Source: JACOMS01 sp964352785
GTDB lineage: Bacteria; Pseudomonadota; Alphaproteobacteria; Caulobacterales; Maricaulaceae
Reading direction: 5' to 3'
NCBI GenBank assembly: GCA_964352785.1
Contig: CAYGTI010000001.1
Span: forward strand, 282,490 to 346,489
Length of the DNA: 64,000 nucleotides
In this document: positions 34,421 to 42,617 of the stretch, piece after piece
How positions within the stretch are numbered: the stretch's first letter is position 1
Layout of the letters: each line of letters begins with the position of its first letter
Notes under the pieces: model-generated
The model's database searches: none
Seen by the model: only the letters and a program-made list of their open reading frames with translations
What the model was told of the DNA's origin: nothing
Translations under genes and position numbers: made by a program

Positions 34421-36340
34421 CTATTGCGCACCTGGCATCTCTCCAAACTCTATGATCTGATCCGCTCTGATATTCTCAAACGCTTGGGTCGTGCCATCAC
34501 GCCAGCGCGTCGTGACCTTTAAGCCCCCGTCGGCATCTCCCACACCAAAATGCAAAATTGACATCAAACTTTGCGCATGCACAGCGCCCGCTGAACCAAC
34601 ATCTTTAACTTGGCGGCGACCATCAGAGGTTTCTACAGTCACAGTAGCACCTAGAGGGTCTGTGAAATTTTCCGAATACCCCAAACGCGCAATCAAATGA
34701 TGGCCCGTAGTTTTAGTATCATTTTTATAGAGATACCAATGTCCCTGATCATCGTCGCCATTCAGCATATCTATGCGGCCATCTAAATCATAATCAAAGG
34801 CAACACCCATGTCACCATGCGCTTCACTACCGCCAACAAACGCTCCGTGGGTCGTTGAGAGATCAAAACCCAACCCGTTATTATTACGTAGCAATAGATC
34901 TGGAACGCGTTGACTCAGTTTTCCGAATCGATAAACAAAAAAATCCTCATAACCGTCATTATCAAAATCCCCGTGAGTGACCCCCCAATTGGTGTCCTGT
35001 GTCTCCACAGGTAAGCGGTCAGAAACGTCAACAAAATGTCCGTTTTTATTCTCAAGCAGGACATCCGGCACTAAATTATATTTTTGCGGTTCCCAATCAG
35101 GGTTTATCCAGTCAACTCCTTCAATGGTAGCTCTAACATCCCAGGCCAAATCGCCATTAAGTCGCCATTCCAAACGCCACTCTCCGCCTCCAACATATCC
35201 GAGATACCAACCATTCTGACTGAGTGTTTCAGGAAAACCTTCCGCCATTTCTGGAGTTATGGAGGTCGCTTCAACTGGAGTATCTATCCGGTTCATATCT
35301 GCCCCTAGATAGACAGGGAGTACCAACCCCGGCTTACGTTTCCAGTGCCAAAAACGACTCAGCACCACATTTTCTTTAGCAGAAAAACCAATACCATCAT
35401 GGCTCTCATTGCCCTCATCGCGCAAATCCAGTCTTCCCGTTCTAGAGTCGAAGTGGACGGAGTTATTTGCTATTTGATAATAGGTTTTCCCTCGCGACAG
35501 ATACAAATCTCTATCACCATCATTATCGAAATCAGCATCCGCAGCCGCCGTAATGAAATCGTCTTTTTCAAACCCTTTGGGCAGAATTTCTTCGGTGACA
35601 TTCTCAAAAATGAAAGTTCCATTCCCCTTCCACAGCGACAAGGGTTCAAACAGTATTAAGTCTGAAATATAATCGTTATTAAAGTCAGTGACTAAAACAC
35701 GCTCGGCTTCAATCTGTTGCACGCCGGGACTTTCACGAAATTCAAATTTGCCGTTCCCAACATTTTCGAAAATCGTATTTCTCGGGCCGGTTTCTCCGGG
35801 GATTTGACGTGCCACAATATGAAGCAAATCGAGATCGCCATCCAAATCCATATCAATCCAGCGAACTGATCTTCCGCGCGCGCCAAGTTCAGCAATGCCC
35901 GATTCTTCGGTCACATCAACAAAATTACCATCATCATTTCGTAGTAGCCTCGGCGGACTAGGTGTCGTCCCATTACCCCCGCCAACGCCAATAATCATAT
36001 CTACATCGCCATCATTGTCATAATCCCCAGGCGCGGCACCATGGACATCCCCAGCGCGAAGTGGGGTCTCATGAGGTCTAAATCGGCCTTCGACACTCCC
36101 ATACCAGAGTTCCATGGGATATATGTGATGATTAGCTGTAACAAAATCATAGACCCCATCTCCATTAAAATCAGCAAGAGACGGCCCACCATACTTCCAT
36201 GTGGGTTCGCTTTTTAAGCCTACGACATCGGTCACATTTTTAAATATTATCTCACTGTGAGACACATTTTTGGTTTTACTTGACTCACATCCAGAAAATA
36301 CAAGACCGACACCCAATACTAGTACGATGTTTTTTAACAT
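34421..36340 (-). CDS. VCBS/FG-GAP repeat lipoprotein with ASPIC/UnbV domain
   Basis: The 639-residue lipoprotein (signal ending VFSGC) is built of FG-GAP/VCBS blades with calcium-binding loops such as ADFNGDGVYDF, GDYDNDGDVDM, DMDLDGDLDLL and DFDNDGDRDLYL. The C-terminus has the ASPIC/UnbV pattern GATVTVETSDGRRQVKDVGS and ILHFGVGDADGGLKVTTRWRDG. It resembles the first 700 residues of the protein at 53060. A surface glycan-binding role in agar capture is likely from its place divergent to a GH50 agarase, but no function is proven for this architecture. AGAGG fixes the start at 36340. Confidence 0.82.
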   Translation of the reverse strand: MLKNIVLVLGVGLVFSGCESSKTKNVSHSEIIFKNVTDVVGLKSEPTWKYGGPSLADFNGDGVYDFVTANHHIYPMELWYGSVEGRFRPHETPLRAGDVHGAAPGDYDNDGDVDMIIGVGGGNGTTPSPPRLLRNDDGNFVDVTEESGIAELGARGRSVRWIDMDLDGDLDLLHIVARQIPGETGPRNTIFENVGNGKFEFRESPGVQQIEAERVLVTDFNNDYISDLILFEPLSLWKGNGTFIFENVTEEILPKGFEKDDFITAAADADFDNDGDRDLYLSRGKTYYQIANNSVHFDSRTGRLDLRDEGNESHDGIGFSAKENVVLSRFWHWKRKPGLVLPVYLGADMNRIDTPVEATSITPEMAEGFPETLSQNGWYLGYVGGGEWRLEWRLNGDLAWDVRATIEGVDWINPDWEPQKYNLVPDVLLENKNGHFVDVSDRLPVETQDTNWGVTHGDFDNDGYEDFFVYRFGKLSQRVPDLLLRNNNGLGFDLSTTHGAFVGGSEAHGDMGVAFDYDLDGRIDMLNGDDDQGHWYLYKNDTKTTGHHLIARLGYSENFTDPLGATVTVETSDGRRQVKDVGSAGAVHAQSLMSILHFGVGDADGGLKVTTRWRDGTTQAFENIRADQIIEFGEMPGAQ

Positions 36341-36412
36341 AATCACCTCTGCATTCAGAATTTCTCTTGCTCACACCCAAAAAACTTAAACTTAAAACAT
36401 TCCACAAGCAAG

Positions 36413-36424
36413 ATTGTTAACAAT
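36413..36424. promoter_or_regulatory. Regulon operator 8 (ATTGTTAACAAT)
   Basis: This perfect palindrome ATTGTTAACAAT lies between the divergent VCBS/mutarotase unit (start 36340) and the GH50 operon (start 36489). Confidence 0.72.
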
Positions 36425-36488
36425 TGACATCTTAGCTCCTCAAAGATATTACTCAATGTATAAAATCAAATATAATTCCGGGAACACC

Positions 36489-38777
36489 ATGAGACCTCAT
36501 TTATTAGCAATCGTTGCAATACTTCCATGCCTATTTCTCACCGCTTGCGAAACGGGCGTGCCCGCTGCGCCGCAACACACGTCATCGACTGAGGTCATAA
36601 TGCTCGCAAACTTTGACAACTCTACTGATGCGAACCTCATCACTTCCAGTAACGCTACCACAAAGGTGGAAAACGGAATTCTGAATGTCGATCTGAAATC
36701 AAAAACTAACTTCTACACCGGCATAAAGCTTGCGTCAGACACACCATGGAACTGGGACAAGTTTGAGAGCTTTGGCATTGCTATGGATATTGGAAATGGC
36801 GGAACAGAAAGTGTTCAGCTTAATCTGGATATAAAAGATGCCAGCGGAACAGGATTTACGCGTAGTGCGGTTATCCCAGTAGGAGCCGCCTCAACCTATT
36901 ACGCCGAGTTGAAAGGTGCAGACATTGCAGAAGACTCCGGATTACGTGACAACCCAGCTCATTGGGACATAGACGGTACTAAATTCACATGGATGTGGGG
37001 AACGGAACAGCTCGATACATCAGCCATATCTGAAGTTTCACTTAGCGCAGTGAGCCTAAACTCAGACAGGAAATTCACACTTGATAATATTCGCCTCATT
37101 ACGAACCCCAAGACAAAGACGGACTATCTGACTGGAATTGTCGATAAATTCGGTCAAAATGCTAAAATTGAATTCCCTGGCAAAGTTCATTCAGACAAAG
37201 AGCTTATAAAACTCCAGAAACAGGAAGAATCCGAACTTACAAACACTACAATGAATGACCGAAGTAAGTATGGCGGCTGGGCTAAGGGGCCTAAACTCAA
37301 GGCGACGGGTTACTTTCGCACAGAGAAAGTGGATGAAAAATGGGCATTCGTTGATCCGGAAGGACATTTATTTTTCTCAACGGGAATCGCGAACATTCGC
37401 ATGTCTAACACCTCAACTATGACTGGAAGAGACTATCCAGCTAAGGCGCTCAACCAACGTACATCAAGCGAGTTAACGCCAGAGGATTCACTGGGCTTAA
37501 ACCCTGCGCCTAAAAGTGCACTACCCAGGCGCTTTGTAGCATCAGAGCTGAGAGACAATATGTTTGAATGGCTTCCTGACGAAAAAGACCCTCTTTCAAA
37601 TCATTATGGATATCGCCGCGAAGTTCACACGGGGCCTGTTGAAAAAGGCGAATCTTATAGTTTTTACAGTGCTAACCTTGAAAGAAAATTCGGCGAAACG
37701 TCCCCTGCATCGTTTATGCGAGATTGGCGTGATACAACCCTTGACCGGATGAACAACTGGGGATTCACATCCTTCGGGAACTGGGTCGACCCCATGTTTT
37801 ATGACAATCAGCGCGTTCCATATTTTGCCAATGGCTGGATTATTGGAGATTTCAAAACCGTCAGTAGTGGGGATGATTTTTGGGCTCCGCTGCCAGACGT
37901 ATTTGATCCCGTATTTAAAGAGCGCGCTATAGCAGTGGCCAAACAAGTCGCCTCCGAGGTCAAAAACAGTCCTTGGTGTGTTGGCGTCTTTATAGACAAT
38001 GAAAAAAGCTGGGGACGTATGGGTTCAGTTAAAGGTCAATACGGGATAGCCATCAATACCCTATCACGCGACGGGAAAGTTAGTCCAACAAAGGCAGTCT
38101 TTACGAGATTAATGAAGGAAAAATACGGAACAATTTCAGCCTTAAATAAAGCCTGGGGCAAAAATCTCAAATCCTGGGGGGATTTTGATAATGGTGTCGT
38201 TGTCAGCAATCATACGGACACAAAACAAGCCGATTATGCCATTATGTTAGAAGCATATGCTTCGGAATATTTCCGTATCGTGTCCGACGCGGTCGAAGAC
38301 AATATGCCCAACCATCTTTATATGGGTGTGCGTTTCGCATCTTGGGGAATGACCCCAGAAGTCGTAGATGGCGCCAATAAGTATGTCGACGTGATGAGCG
38401 TAAATGAATACCGCGAAATCCCGCAATTTTCGACATGGGAATTTCTTGAACGAATTGATAAACCTACTGTAATCGGTGAATTCCATATGGGAGCTACGAG
38501 CGATACTGGGCTATTCCACGCCGGCCTCGTCAAGGCCGCCGACCAAGAAGATCGAGCACGGATGTACACAAATTACATGAATACCGTCATCGACAATCCT
38601 TATTTAGTCGGTGCACATTGGTTCCAATATATAGACTCTCCGATAACGGGGCGGGCTTACGATGGCGAGAATTACAATGTTGGTTTTGTAAGGGTTACAG
38701 ATACGCCATATGAGCCGATGGTAAATGCCGCAAAAGCTATGAATAAAAACCTCTATACGCGCCGGTTTGGTCAATAA
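36489..38777 (+). CDS. GH50 beta-agarase, lipoprotein (copy 1)
   Basis: The 762-residue enzyme has a lipoprotein signal (AILPCLFLTAC), an N-terminal carbohydrate-binding-like beta domain (to about residue 215) and a GH50 barrel. Family landmarks are DRSKYGGWAKGPKLKATGYF, VDPEGHLFFSTGIAN, NWGFTSFGNWVDPMF and FANGWIIGDF. The likely acid/base glutamate is in DNEKSWG (about residue 504) and the nucleophile in VIGEFHMGAT (about 663). GH50 enzymes cut beta-1,4 bonds of agarose, often releasing neoagarobiose. I start it at the ATG preceding RPHLLAI, since upstream frame sequence lacks a signal. It heads the operon with AHG dehydrogenase. Confidence 0.9.
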   Translation: MRPHLLAIVAILPCLFLTACETGVPAAPQHTSSTEVIMLANFDNSTDANLITSSNATTKVENGILNVDLKSKTNFYTGIKLASDTPWNWDKFESFGIAMDIGNGGTESVQLNLDIKDASGTGFTRSAVIPVGAASTYYAELKGADIAEDSGLRDNPAHWDIDGTKFTWMWGTEQLDTSAISEVSLSAVSLNSDRKFTLDNIRLITNPKTKTDYLTGIVDKFGQNAKIEFPGKVHSDKELIKLQKQEESELTNTTMNDRSKYGGWAKGPKLKATGYFRTEKVDEKWAFVDPEGHLFFSTGIANIRMSNTSTMTGRDYPAKALNQRTSSELTPEDSLGLNPAPKSALPRRFVASELRDNMFEWLPDEKDPLSNHYGYRREVHTGPVEKGESYSFYSANLERKFGETSPASFMRDWRDTTLDRMNNWGFTSFGNWVDPMFYDNQRVPYFANGWIIGDFKTVSSGDDFWAPLPDVFDPVFKERAIAVAKQVASEVKNSPWCVGVFIDNEKSWGRMGSVKGQYGIAINTLSRDGKVSPTKAVFTRLMKEKYGTISALNKAWGKNLKSWGDFDNGVVVSNHTDTKQADYAIMLEAYASEYFRIVSDAVEDNMPNHLYMGVRFASWGMTPEVVDGANKYVDVMSVNEYREIPQFSTWEFLERIDKPTVIGEFHMGATSDTGLFHAGLVKAADQEDRARMYTNYMNTVIDNPYLVGAHWFQYIDSPITGRAYDGENYNVGFVRVTDTPYEPMVNAAKAMNKNLYTRRFGQ

Positions 38778-38791
38778 AGAACGGATACAAA

Positions 38792-40243
38792 ATGCCTAAT
38801 TCAAAATCTCTCGACACCTATAAGTGTTTTATCGACAATGAATGGATTGAAGGTGAACATGGTAAGTGGATCGAAGTTGAGAACCCAGCCAATGGGCAGG
38901 TTTATGCTCGCGTTCCATATTGTAGCGAAAATGACGCCAACAAGGCCATTGAGAGCTCCGCTAAAGCGCAAAAAGAATGGCAAGCACTGACAGCTATTGA
39001 ACGTGCCGGTCATCTCTATGCGATTAGTAACAAGCTAAAAGAAGAGCGTGACCATTTCGCGAGATTACTCGTCGCAGAGCAAGGCAAGACATTGGAAGAA
39101 GCTGGCTTTGAAGTTGATGACACCATTCGCTACATGACTTACTCAGCCGAAGCCGCGCGACGTATCAAAGGGGATATTTTTCCGGCTGATGCTCCGGATG
39201 AGCAGCTCTTCATTTTTAAAGTTCCGTTTGGCGTCACGATTGGTCTTTGCGCCTATAACTATCCCCTCGCCCTAATTGGGCGTAAAGTCGGACCTGCTCT
39301 GGTGACGGGGAATACAATGGTTATTAAACCTCACGAAGCAACGCCTACGACCGCGTCAGAATTTTGCAGATTAGTCAAGGAAGCTGGCGTCCCTAAGGGC
39401 GTTGTAAATATGGTCACGGGCGGAGCCGATGTTGGTCAAGCGCTTGTAGAACATCCCCTCACCCGCCTTGTCTCGCTCACAGGCAGCATCCGTGCGGGCC
39501 AAGCAGTAGCTAAATCAGCCTCGAAAAATATGGCAGCTCTATCGCTGGAATTAGGCGGCAAGGCGCCCTTTATCGTTCTGGAGAGCGCTGATATTGATGA
39601 AGCCGTTGAAGCTGCTGCAATTGCACGGTTTGCTAATTGCGGACAGGTCTGCATCTGTAATGAGTTAGTATTAGTTCAGGATTCCATTGCGGATGAGTTT
39701 ACCGAAAAACTCATAAATCGTATCAAAGAAATCTCGCCGGGTGACCCCGCAAAAAATGCGGGCATGGGCCCTGTGACAACCGCGGGGGCCTTAGATCGCA
39801 TAGATGGCTTGGTTCAAAGCTCCATTAAGCAAGGCGCAAAAGTCGTTATGGGAGCTAAACGGCCCGATATGGGCGAACTTAATGGCGGCAACTGGTATTC
39901 ACCAACCGTCTTAACCGATGTCACTACAGATATGCCAATTGTTGAAGAAGAAACCTTCGGCCCTGTCCTACCCATTATGCGCGTCTCCGGATATGAAGAA
40001 GCATTAGAAATCGCCAATGCGCGCCCCGATGGATTATCAGCATATCTTTGGTGCCGTGACCCATCCATTTACATGCACGCTATCCATAATATGGAAACAG
40101 GCACGATCTTCCTCAACAAAGGCATCGTGGGATACATTCAGGGCTATCACAATGGTCACAAGCTCAGCGGCCATGGCGGCGAAGATGGTATTTACGGTAT
40201 TGAGGGCTTCCTACAAAAACGCACCGTTTACATGAAATATTAA
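38792..40243 (+). CDS. Aldehyde dehydrogenase, probable 3,6-anhydro-L-galactose dehydrogenase
   Basis: The 483-residue NAD(P)-dependent aldehyde dehydrogenase shows CAYNYPLALIGRKVGPAL, KPHEATP, LTGSIRAGQAV, the general-base glutamate in LELGGKAPF, the catalytic cysteine in NCGQVCICNE and EETFGPVLPI. It is close to the lactaldehyde/AHG dehydrogenase branch. Located 14 bases after an agarase, it would oxidise AHG to 3,6-anhydro-L-galactonate, the substrate of the cycloisomerase at 22638. Lactaldehyde or succinate-semialdehyde activity is the alternative if context is ignored. Confidence 0.85.
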   Translation: MPNSKSLDTYKCFIDNEWIEGEHGKWIEVENPANGQVYARVPYCSENDANKAIESSAKAQKEWQALTAIERAGHLYAISNKLKEERDHFARLLVAEQGKTLEEAGFEVDDTIRYMTYSAEAARRIKGDIFPADAPDEQLFIFKVPFGVTIGLCAYNYPLALIGRKVGPALVTGNTMVIKPHEATPTTASEFCRLVKEAGVPKGVVNMVTGGADVGQALVEHPLTRLVSLTGSIRAGQAVAKSASKNMAALSLELGGKAPFIVLESADIDEAVEAAAIARFANCGQVCICNELVLVQDSIADEFTEKLINRIKEISPGDPAKNAGMGPVTTAGALDRIDGLVQSSIKQGAKVVMGAKRPDMGELNGGNWYSPTVLTDVTTDMPIVEEETFGPVLPIMRVSGYEEALEIANARPDGLSAYLWCRDPSIYMHAIHNMETGTIFLNKGIVGYIQGYHNGHKLSGHGGEDGIYGIEGFLQKRTVYMKY

Positions 40244-40275
40244 GGCCAGAATCTGGCTTAGGATTAGGGTATGAC

Positions 40276-41547
40276 ATGACGGAAGAACGTAAAAAACGTG
40301 CCCTAATTTTGGCGATACTATTTATCACGGTCGTCATCAATTATATGGATCGGATCAACCTTTCTGTAGCAGCAACGGCGATACGTGGTGAATTCGGTAT
40401 GTCGACGAGAACAATGGGTCTCTTGTTTTCAGCATTTTTTTGGCCTTATTTTCTCTTGCAAATTCCTGGCGGGATATTAGCAGATTTTGTAAAGGGTCGT
40501 ATACTTTATCCAATTTTACTTGTTGCTTGGTCTCTGGCGACGGTCTTACAAGGATTTGTAAATTCCCTTGCGGCCCTGTTCGGCATTCGTGCCCTAATTG
40601 GTGCATTTGAGGCCCCTACTTATCCTACAAATGACAATATTGTTGCCAGTTGGTTTCCACGTGAAAAACGTGCTTCCGCAATCAGTATTTACACATCTGG
40701 TCAATTTTTGGGATTAGCGTTCTTAACGCCAATACTCGCCATAACCCAAGCGGCATATGGATGGCGGGGTATGATGATCCTCACAGGACTAGCTGGTATT
40801 ATTTGGGCTGTAATATTTTATGTCATTTTTCCCAGGAACCCGCCTGCCCCTGAATCCATTGGTAATGAATCTACATCAGAAGATGGAGAAAAAAAGAAAG
40901 CCTATACAATCTCTGACCTGAAAACGGCATTTGTTCACCGTAGACTTTGGGGTCTCTATCTAGGGCAGTTTTGCCTTGGAACGATGACTATTTTCTTTCT
41001 AACTTGGTTTCCAACCTATCTTCAAGAATACCGCGGTATTGAGCTCGTCAAATCTGGATACTTAACGGCTATAACTTACTCGGCAGCCTTTATAGGCGTC
41101 CTTCTTTCGGGTCATGCGTCAGATTACATGGTCAAAAAGGGGTTCTCGGCCGAGTTTGCCCGAAAAGCGCCTGTTCTGACAGGCATGCTATTATCAACTA
41201 TTGTCATCGCAGCGAACTTCACTGACGATACGACGTTGATTATGGCGTTTCTCACCATCGCTTTTTTCGGGAACGGCCTTGCGTCCATAGCTTGGGTTTT
41301 CGTGTCCCTGCTCGCGCCTACTGGACGGGTCGGACTCATTGGCGGTGTGTTTAATATGTTTGGTGCCTCCTCTGCCATAGTGACGCCAATCGTAATCGGG
41401 TTTATCGTGACAGATGACAGCTTCGCTCCTGCATTATTCTATATAGGCGCGGCGGCTATTATTGGTTTCCTGTCTTATGTTTTCCTTGTTGGGAGTGTCG
41501 ACCAAATTAAATCATCCGACTCCGCTGAGATTGAGCAAACCGGATGA
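40276..41547 (+). CDS. MFS transporter, anion:cation symporter type
   Basis: The 423-residue twelve-helix protein matches the ACS group that includes hexuronate and galactonate carriers: NYMDRINLSVAATAIRGEFG, SAFFWPYFLLQIPGGILAD and SWFPREKRASAISIYTSGQF. It lies between AHG dehydrogenase and a lactonase, so AHG, its acid or a short oligosaccharide is the probable cargo. The stop overlaps the start of the next gene by four bases. Confidence 0.85.
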   Translation: MTEERKKRALILAILFITVVINYMDRINLSVAATAIRGEFGMSTRTMGLLFSAFFWPYFLLQIPGGILADFVKGRILYPILLVAWSLATVLQGFVNSLAALFGIRALIGAFEAPTYPTNDNIVASWFPREKRASAISIYTSGQFLGLAFLTPILAITQAAYGWRGMMILTGLAGIIWAVIFYVIFPRNPPAPESIGNESTSEDGEKKKAYTISDLKTAFVHRRLWGLYLGQFCLGTMTIFFLTWFPTYLQEYRGIELVKSGYLTAITYSAAFIGVLLSGHASDYMVKKGFSAEFARKAPVLTGMLLSTIVIAANFTDDTTLIMAFLTIAFFGNGLASIAWVFVSLLAPTGRVGLIGGVFNMFGASSAIVTPIVIGFIVTDDSFAPALFYIGAAAIIGFLSYVFLVGSVDQIKSSDSAEIEQTG

Positions 41548-42602
41548 TGTCCCGCCGTACATTGCTGGCAATTATCGGCAGCAGTGCTATCCTTCCCGCA
41601 TGTAAGAAAAACAACCCAAATAAGCACTCAAACCTAAGACCTTACTCGCAAGGCCGTATTGAAACCTTTGACCCAAGTTTCCCGTCTTTAATAGCGCAAG
41701 ATACAAAAATCAGCTTGTTAGCAGATGGATTTAAATGGACAGAGGGCCCATCCTGGGACCCGCGGCGTAAGCATCTTTATTTTTCGGATATTCCCAATAA
41801 CAGAATTCACAGTTGGAGCCATGCCAATGGCTTGCAAACATTTAAGGAGCCTGCGGGGCGAGTCTCCGAACCTGCTGATCCCTACTCAGCAAGTGGCACT
41901 AACGGACTCTTATATATTCCGGAAAGTGACAGCTTATTGATCTGCAATCAGGATGCCCGCACTGTTGACCATCTAGATCTCTCATCGGGAAAACGCAAAG
42001 TCATTGTTAACAGCTTCTTGGGCAAACGCTTTAACAGCCCGAACGATATTATTCGTTCTAAGAATGGCACGGTTTATTTTACAGACCCGCCTTATGGATT
42101 GAAAGACCAGGTCGACTTTAGTGGAAGGGAACAGCCACATAATGGCGTCTATCGTTTCAACCAAGATCAAGGCCTCTCACTGATAACTGATCGCATGAGC
42201 CGACCTAACGGCATCGCGCTTTCACCCGATGAAACTACACTTTACGTGTCCCAATCAGATGAAAAAGAACCTATAATTCTCTCCTTTTCACTCGACGACT
42301 TTGGACAGCCGTTAAGCGATATAGTCTTTGCAGATTTCTCTGACCTCATGGGTGATCATAGCCCTGGCCTGCCTGATGGTATGGCGTTCGATAGAAACGG
42401 GAACCTCTTCGCGACTGGGCCTGGCGGGGTCATTGTCATCAATCCAGATGGAGCACGGCTGGGCAGGATATTCACAGGACGGGCAACGGCTAATTGTGCT
42501 TTTGGTGAGGACGGCTCGACCTTATTCATGACCGCGCATGATACATTGTTATCTATCCCAACTCTCACTTCAGGTTTAGGTCAATCTCAATTACCAGAAT
42601 AG
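41544..42602 (+). CDS. SMP-30/gluconolactonase family lactonase (exported)
   Basis: The 352-residue protein carries MSRRTLLAIIGSSAILPAC, a twin-arginine and lipobox signal, followed by the same propeller as the protein at 27989: EGPSWDPRRKHLYFSDIPNN, FNSPNDIIRSKNG and PDGMAFDRNGNLF with the three metal residues. It should hydrolyse lactones in the periplasm, for example those made by the PQQ or GMC dehydrogenases. Its place in the GH50/AHG-dehydrogenase operon suggests an agar-derived lactone. Confidence 0.86.
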   Translation: MMSRRTLLAIIGSSAILPACKKNNPNKHSNLRPYSQGRIETFDPSFPSLIAQDTKISLLADGFKWTEGPSWDPRRKHLYFSDIPNNRIHSWSHANGLQTFKEPAGRVSEPADPYSASGTNGLLYIPESDSLLICNQDARTVDHLDLSSGKRKVIVNSFLGKRFNSPNDIIRSKNGTVYFTDPPYGLKDQVDFSGREQPHNGVYRFNQDQGLSLITDRMSRPNGIALSPDETTLYVSQSDEKEPIILSFSLDDFGQPLSDIVFADFSDLMGDHSPGLPDGMAFDRNGNLFATGPGGVIVINPDGARLGRIFTGRATANCAFGEDGSTLFMTAHDTLLSIPTLTSGLGQSQLPE

Positions 42603-42617
42603 AAAAGGTAAAAACTC

